Below are positions 16,214 through 18,653 of a stretch of DNA of 18,653 nucleotides, piece after piece. Every line of letters starts with the position of its first letter. Within the stretch, counting starts at the first letter, position 1. The translations under genes and the position numbers were made by a program. Origin of the DNA: Prevotella sp. (lineage in GTDB: Bacteria > Bacteroidota > Bacteroidia > Bacteroidales > Bacteroidaceae); assembly GCA_021636625.1 (NCBI GenBank), contig JAJWLX010000046.1, forward strand, positions 8,518 to 27,170. Direction: 5' to 3'. Below the pieces are notes generated by a model. The model worked only from the letters and a program-made list of their open reading frames with translations. It was not told the DNA's origin and ran no database searches.

Positions 16214-16647
16214 CTGTCTGTATCTCCTTAGGCTATTGGCACTTCCGCCATTCCCCCAAGCAGAAATATTCTTGTTAGTTTGTATGGTTGCTACCAAAAC
16301 AGAAATGGCGTAGGGAATCTATCACTCGCATTACCCTTGCCTATTGAGGTCCTAGGAAAACCTTTGATATTAAGGGTAAGAAGCAACAGAAACCTACGCC
16401 AAACTTGCATATAGATGATAGCATAGGATGCACTCTTCCCATAGAATGGAAAGGGCACACCTATGCCTGTGTATATACACGTAAGCGAAGGCGCCTACCG
16501 CTGTCTTCATCTGAATATCAATTTGAAATTTCCTAGGTTTCAATAGACCAGAAGAAAACGTAGTACACGTCTTTCTTAATTATGATAGGCCAAGCCATGG
16601 ACTTTTACCTAGCCAGCGACTCATCGCCAGCCATCCACAGCAAGACA
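16214..16647 (-). ncRNA. Long structured 5' leader (or ncRNA) of the PLD-helicase/methyltransferase operon
   Basis: From the predicted transcript start (about 16646) to the helicase ATG there are about 430 nt with no gene but much pairing, read on the minus strand. Hairpins: 16633-16610 (10 bp with 3 G-U, loop UGAG); 16577-16552 (9 bp with one bulge, loop UGUACUA); 16498-16481 (7 bp, loop CCUU); 16480-16469 (GUGUAUAUACAC); 16465-16422 (6 + 5 + 6 bp, the strongest); an 8-bp stem GGCGUAGG/CCUACGCC (16400-16393 with 16314-16307) enclosing CUUACCCUU/AAGGGUAA (16380-16372 with 16338-16331); and a final hairpin 16260-16227 over the ribosome site. The G-U pairs would be A-C mismatches in a plus-strand RNA, so the minus strand is the functional one. 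A 9-base complement (16537-16529 with 16359-16351) suggests a long-range contact. I do not recognise it as a known RNA family. Confidence 0.6.
16224..16260 (-). promoter_or_regulatory. Shine-Dalgarno site of the helicase gene with overlapping hairpin
   Basis: AAGGAG at 16229-16224, 10 bases before the ATG at 16213. CUUGGG (16260-16255) pairs with CCUAAG (16232-16227), covering the first half of this site, with UGGCG/UGCCA and a GAAG loop on top. This decides the start codon and suggests translation control. Confidence 0.6.
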
Positions 16648-16651
16648 ACTG

Positions 16652-16682
16652 CAAAAGTACGAAAAAGAATTGGCTTCGCAAA
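16652..16682 (-). promoter_or_regulatory. Promoter of the structured leader and restriction operon
   Basis: On the minus strand: -33 box TTTG (16682-16679), 19-bp spacer, -7 box TACTTTTG (16659-16652). One of the best promoter matches in the window. Expected start of RNA about 16646. Confidence 0.8.
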
Positions 16683-16699
16683 ATTTTGGGTCTTTTTTC

Positions 16700-16730
16700 T
16701 TGCATATCTCATTTACTTTTCTTATCTTTG
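16700..16730 (+). promoter_or_regulatory. Divergent promoter of the small 46-aa gene
   Basis: -33 box TTGC at 16700-16703, 19-bp spacer, -7 box TATCTTTG at 16723-16730. It lies back to back with the restriction operon promoter, the two -33 boxes being only 17 bp apart. Confidence 0.75.
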
Positions 16731-16770
16731 CCACCAAATTAATAACAATAACATTAAAAAGGAGGTTATT

Positions 16771-16964
16771 ATGCAAGCAACAAAGAACAATACAAAGGAG
16801 GAAACCATCAGAAAGTTTAAACAACTCCTAAAACATAAAGAGGAGATGCTCGAAAGAGCAAAACAATATGATGGCATTGACATTTATGCTAAAACAGAAA
16901 TCCACTATTAGATGATATCAAAGCTGATTTCGAAAAGTCGGCAAATGACTTAAAAGAGAAATAG
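16771..16964 (+). pseudogene. Small charged helical protein, interrupted by a frameshift
   Basis: The ATG at 16771 has a strong AAGGAGG (16759-16765) five bases upstream and a good promoter, so it is a real start. The first frame gives 46 aa (MQATKNNTKEETIRKFKQLL... ending TEIHY) and stops at 16911. The neighbouring frame continues without a break from about 16902 as LLDDIKADFEKSANDLKEK and stops at 16964, in the same charged, helical style, so the intact gene was probably ~63 aa and one indel near 16900 has broken it. No canonical slippery heptamer is visible. I do not recognise the family. It is divergent from the restriction operon and shares its promoter region, so a past role in regulating it is possible but unproven. 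The open frame upstream of 16771 is spurious. Confidence 0.55.
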
Positions 16965-17013
16965 TTTCTTGCAAATCCCAACAAAAATGGTTATAAAGCT
17001 GCATATAAGCAAG

Positions 17014-17111
17014 GCTTTTGCCCTTACAGGGCGCAGAGAAACATCGCTTTAATACCCAGGGTGTTGCCCTGGGCTAGGAGCTTTTGGGCCTTCAGCCCGT
17101 GCTTGAACCAC
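17014..17111 (-). repeat. Hairpin-rich dispersed repeat, copy B (inverted relative to copy A)
   Basis: Reverse complement of 9283-9381: shares GTGGTTCAAG, the GGGCTGAAGGCCC and CCCAGGGCAACACCCTGGG hairpins and the GCGCCCTG...AGGGCAAAAGC end. It differs in the spacer between the second and third hairpins and at single bases. The region 16965-17161 has nothing else that I can identify. Confidence 0.8.
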
Positions 17112-17161
17112 ATGCAAAAGTTCAATGATTTACTTCTTAACCAGACATTTTATACTCATGT

Positions 17162-17287
17162 CTAAGCTTCCAGATAGTTGATCATATCCTCCAATGTATC
17201 AAAGTTCTTGACATTCTCCTTTTTTACTTCGAGGATGGCCTTGTCTAATTCTGATTGTGACCTTTTCTTTTGTAACGTTGTATTCAT
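17162..17287 (-). CDS. 41-aa protein resembling an antitoxin tail
   Basis: Begins at the ATG at 17287 (MNTTLQKKRSQSELDKAILE...) and ends FDTLEDMINYLEA. The pattern 'basic start, S-x-L-x-x-A-x-x-E/D-x-K-x-x-x-V-x-x-F-x-x-x-E-D-M/F-x-x-x-L' is that of the C-terminal half of RelB/DinJ-type antitoxins and of short companion proteins. No toxin gene is beside it and no DNA-binding N-terminus is present, so it is either a small orphan or a truncated antitoxin. It starts 30 bp after the stop of the HU-related gene on the same strand and has no promoter of its own, so it may be read from that transcript. The codon usage and length make chance possible but the pattern argues for a real gene. Confidence 0.45.
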   Translation of the reverse strand: MNTTLQKKRSQSELDKAILEVKKENVKNFDTLEDMINYLEA

Positions 17288-17317
17288 AACACGATTAAAC
17301 AATTAAGTTTGCTGCAT

Positions 17318-17956
17318 TTATTCTTTTCTCTTCACCCAAACCTTGTGGCTGCCGCTGCCCATCGAACCTATCGGCGAAGTTCGGTCGGCGGTGATTTCCT
17401 TCAGCTCCAGGGAGGCGGCGGTGCGGCTCAAGTTGTTGATGTAGGCATAATCAGAGAGGGTGATGAGACCATTGGCTTCTATCACCTCCAGGGCACGGGC
17501 GATGCGCTCTTCCTTGGAATAAAGCTGCTTGCGAATCACCTTTACGCCACCCATATCTCGTTCCAGGTCGCGATCGGTTTCACGCTTCACCTCCTTGATA
17601 AACTCAGGAGACGCCTTGAAGTTGATGTCCTTCACTCCCACCTTGCGATACGTCATCTTATCCTCTTCACTCTGCATTTCCGTAGGCTTATCGTCCTCGA
17701 AACCGAGGGAGAGGGAGAAGGTACCGATACCTTCCAGATTCACATTGTAGCCCATGGAGAGCATTTCTACCAGCATATCAGCCACATCTAGCAATACTGC
17801 CTCCGTGGTACTTTCCGAAATACCACGATGGTAGCCCTGCATTCTCTTGATGAATTCTTTTCTGGATAGTGTCCGGTTGGTCACCATCTTGGGATAAACT
17901 CTGCGCTTGCCTTCATTACGCATGTCAGTTAACTCTTGCAACTTGTACTTTGCCAT
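17318..17956 (-). CDS. HU-related DNA-binding protein with C-terminal winged-helix-like extension
   Basis: 212 aa from the ATG at 17956, which has AGGAA 6 bases upstream and gives the standard start of the Bacteroidetes HU-related (HU-HIG) family. Residues 1-120 hold the DNABII-like domain: MAKYKLQELTDMRNEGKRRVYPKMV..., SRKEFIKRMQGYHRGISESTTEAVLLDVADMLVEMLSMGYNVNLEGIGTFSLSLGF, then the family's NFKASPEFI. Residues 145-212 add YSKEERIARALEVIEANGLITLSDYAYINNLSRTAASLEL..., which reads as a helix-turn-helix followed by a basic wing (SHKVWVKRKE). It should bind DNA as a nucleoid or regulatory protein. The frame is open upstream to an ATG at 18154, but that part is the repeat array translated as FNVAE repeats and is not family-like. 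The four-site array upstream may be its own operator. The gene is followed by a 41-aa ORF. Confidence 0.75.
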   Translation of the reverse strand: MAKYKLQELTDMRNEGKRRVYPKMVTNRTLSRKEFIKRMQGYHRGISESTTEAVLLDVADMLVEMLSMGYNVNLEGIGTFSLSLGFEDDKPTEMQSEEDKMTYRKVGVKDINFKASPEFIKEVKRETDRDLERDMGGVKVIRKQLYSKEERIARALEVIEANGLITLSDYAYINNLSRTAASLELKEITADRTSPIGSMGSGSHKVWVKRKE

Positions 17957-18094
17957 ACCGATTCCTTTCTTATTAAGTTTGTTATCACTCCATATTGAGA
18001 CAGCCATTACAGTCAAGAGTAATGATGATTGCTCCTCATCATAATAGTTCTCATACCTAAAGATAAAAGTATTTATCCCTAGGCAAAAGCTCCG

Positions 18095-18172
18095 TTCAGC
18101 GACGTTGAACCGACATTCAGCGACGTTGAATGCAGATTCAGCGACGTTGAACATACATTCAACGTCGCTGAA
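18095..18172. promoter_or_regulatory. Four 15-bp dyad sites at exact 21-bp spacing upstream of the HU-related gene
   Basis: TTCAGCGACGTTGAA at 18095-18109, 18116-18130 and 18137-18151, and its reverse complement at 18158-18172. Each is an imperfect palindrome (TTCA-r-CG-n-CG-y-TGAA). The four starts are exactly 21 bp apart, two helical turns, so sites lie on one face of the DNA. They fall between the promoter (18190-18220) and the start codon, so in the RNA the first copy can pair over 15 bp with any of the other three. Operator array and switching hairpin are both possible. Confidence 0.75.
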
Positions 18173-18189
18173 CGAAACTTTCTATTAGG

Positions 18190-18220
18190 CAAAAGTACAT
18201 TTTTTCCTAATAACAACCAA
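18190..18220 (-). promoter_or_regulatory. Promoter of the HU-related gene
   Basis: Minus strand: TTGG at 18220-18217, 19-bp spacer, -7 box TACTTTTG (18197-18190). Transcript start about 18184, giving a 5' untranslated region of roughly 230 nt that contains the four-site array. Confidence 0.65.
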
Positions 18221-18254
18221 GACTTTTCCTAAGATTAACACAAAATTAATCATC

Positions 18255-18653
18255 CTACAGCCATGCTCCGAATCTTGCGCTTGGCAATGGGGCGGCGAAG
18301 TAATAGTTCTGGTCGTTATTCTTGTCCAGGAAATTCACCTGCTTCATGCCGAAGAATGGCAGACCTTGTGGGAAGAGGCGGGCAAAATCGGTTACACCTC
18401 CTGAGAGGGCAGGACTGCCTGCCTGATAATCGAAATTCCAACTCTTGTCGAATGCCAATGGAGCACCCTGGGCTACATCATCTATCTCGCAATTGATGTT
18501 CATCTTCTCGCTCTGCTTGAAACTCTTGAAGAGTGGATTGAGCTGACCTGCTACGCTACTCTTGATATCGGTATCAAACCAGATACCGAGCTCTGCACCC
18601 TTCGCCATCTGCGCTACGCCTGTCTCTGTAGATGCAAAGTAGTAGTTTGGTGT
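18255..18653 (-). CDS. C-terminal end of an unrecognised, probably secreted protein (partial, runs off right edge)
   Basis: The minus frame is open from the right edge to the stop at 18255, giving 132 residues (TPNYYFASTETGVAQMAKGAELGIWFDTDIK...). The ATG at 18608 lies inside the frame and need not be the start. The text includes FDKSWNFDYQAGSPALSGGV and LPFFGMKQVNFLD, similar to the closing turns of Bacteroidetes surface beta-helix proteins in which an 'xxAGSPALxGG' step precedes a 'xxVNFLG' strand. No enzyme motif is visible. Ends 34 bp before the HU-related promoter with no terminator in between, so read-through is possible. Family is not assigned. Confidence 0.6.
   Translation of the reverse strand, partial: TPNYYFASTETGVAQMAKGAELGIWFDTDIKSSVAGQLNPLFKSFKQSEKMNINCEIDDVAQGAPLAFDKSWNFDYQAGSPALSGGVTDFARLFPQGLPFFGMKQVNFLDKNNDQNYYFAAPLPSARFGAWL

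Noticed and set aside
16214..16297. N-terminal extension of the helicase to the TTG at 16297
   Set aside because: The first 28 codons (MVATIQTNKNISAWGNGG...) are not family-like, TTG is a rare start, and the ATG at 16213 has a Shine-Dalgarno site and a normal N-terminus.
16213..16647. Structured leader as a retron, tmRNA, RNase P RNA or guide RNA of an IscB/TnpB protein
   Set aside because: No reverse transcriptase or IscB/TnpB gene is nearby, and I see none of the conserved core sequences of tmRNA or RNase P. It is kept as an unassigned leader.
16582..16770. Upstream part of the 109-aa plus-strand frame over the leader
   Set aside because: It crosses the promoter of the small gene and the structured minus-strand RNA; the ATG at 16771 with AAGGAGG is the real start.
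17957..18154. HU-related gene starting at 18154 with FNVAE heptad repeats
   Set aside because: The extra 66 residues are the translated repeat array and AT-rich leader; the ATG at 17956 gives the normal family start with AGGAA upstream. The open frame follows from the 21-bp period.
18095..18172. The four-site array as a CRISPR
   Set aside because: Repeats are 15 bp with 6-bp spacers and one copy is inverted, which is not CRISPR architecture; no cas gene is nearby.

Overview
The window looks like a chromosomal segment of a Bacteroidales bacterium, most likely Prevotella/Segatella (P. copri-like). Nearly every gene start is preceded by the Bacteroidetes promoter signature (-7 box TAnnTTTG, often with a TTG/TTTG -33 box 19-20 bp upstream), Shine-Dalgarno sites are mostly absent, and the protein types (AraC regulator beside an EmrAB-TolC-like pump, Bacteroidetes HU-related protein, AGCS symporter, TPR-type sensor kinase remnant) fit that group. 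The genus is an inference; no marker gene is present.

Left part (1-4580): the 5' end of an AraC-type regulator gene reads off the left edge. Divergent from it is a three-gene tripartite efflux operon: outer-membrane TolC-like protein, EmrA/HlyD-like adaptor and 513-aa MFS pump, closed by a strong intrinsic terminator. Middle (4597-9165): a lone AT-rich kinase-fold gene of the kind found in polyvalent proteins; a YcdX-type PHP phosphatase whose promoter implies a leaderless mRNA; a beta-carbonic anhydrase; a small ABM-domain protein; the remains of a histidine kinase; and a Na+/alanine-type symporter.

Accessory part (about 9280-17110): a two-gene restriction/defence operon on the minus strand encodes a 1110-aa PLD-nuclease/SNF2-like helicase followed by a 1101-aa Eco57I-like N6-adenine methyltransferase with a C-terminal specificity region. 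It is bracketed by two inverted copies of a ~98-bp hairpin-rich repeat. Its start codon lies ~430 nt downstream of a very good promoter. The intervening leader folds into many hairpins, several containing G-U pairs that only work in the minus-strand transcript, and ends in a hairpin that overlaps the Shine-Dalgarno sequence of the helicase gene. I see this structured leader in front of a restriction operon as the best candidate for an undescribed system. A divergent small gene with its own promoter and a frameshift shares the upstream region.

Right part (17160-18653): a 41-aa antitoxin-tail-like ORF; an HU-related DNA-binding protein with a C-terminal winged-helix-like extension, preceded by four 15-bp dyad sites spaced exactly 21 bp apart (three in one orientation, one inverted); and the C-terminal end of an unrecognised, probably secreted protein that continues beyond the right edge. 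All folding, promoter and homology statements are from reading the sequence; nothing was computed or searched.
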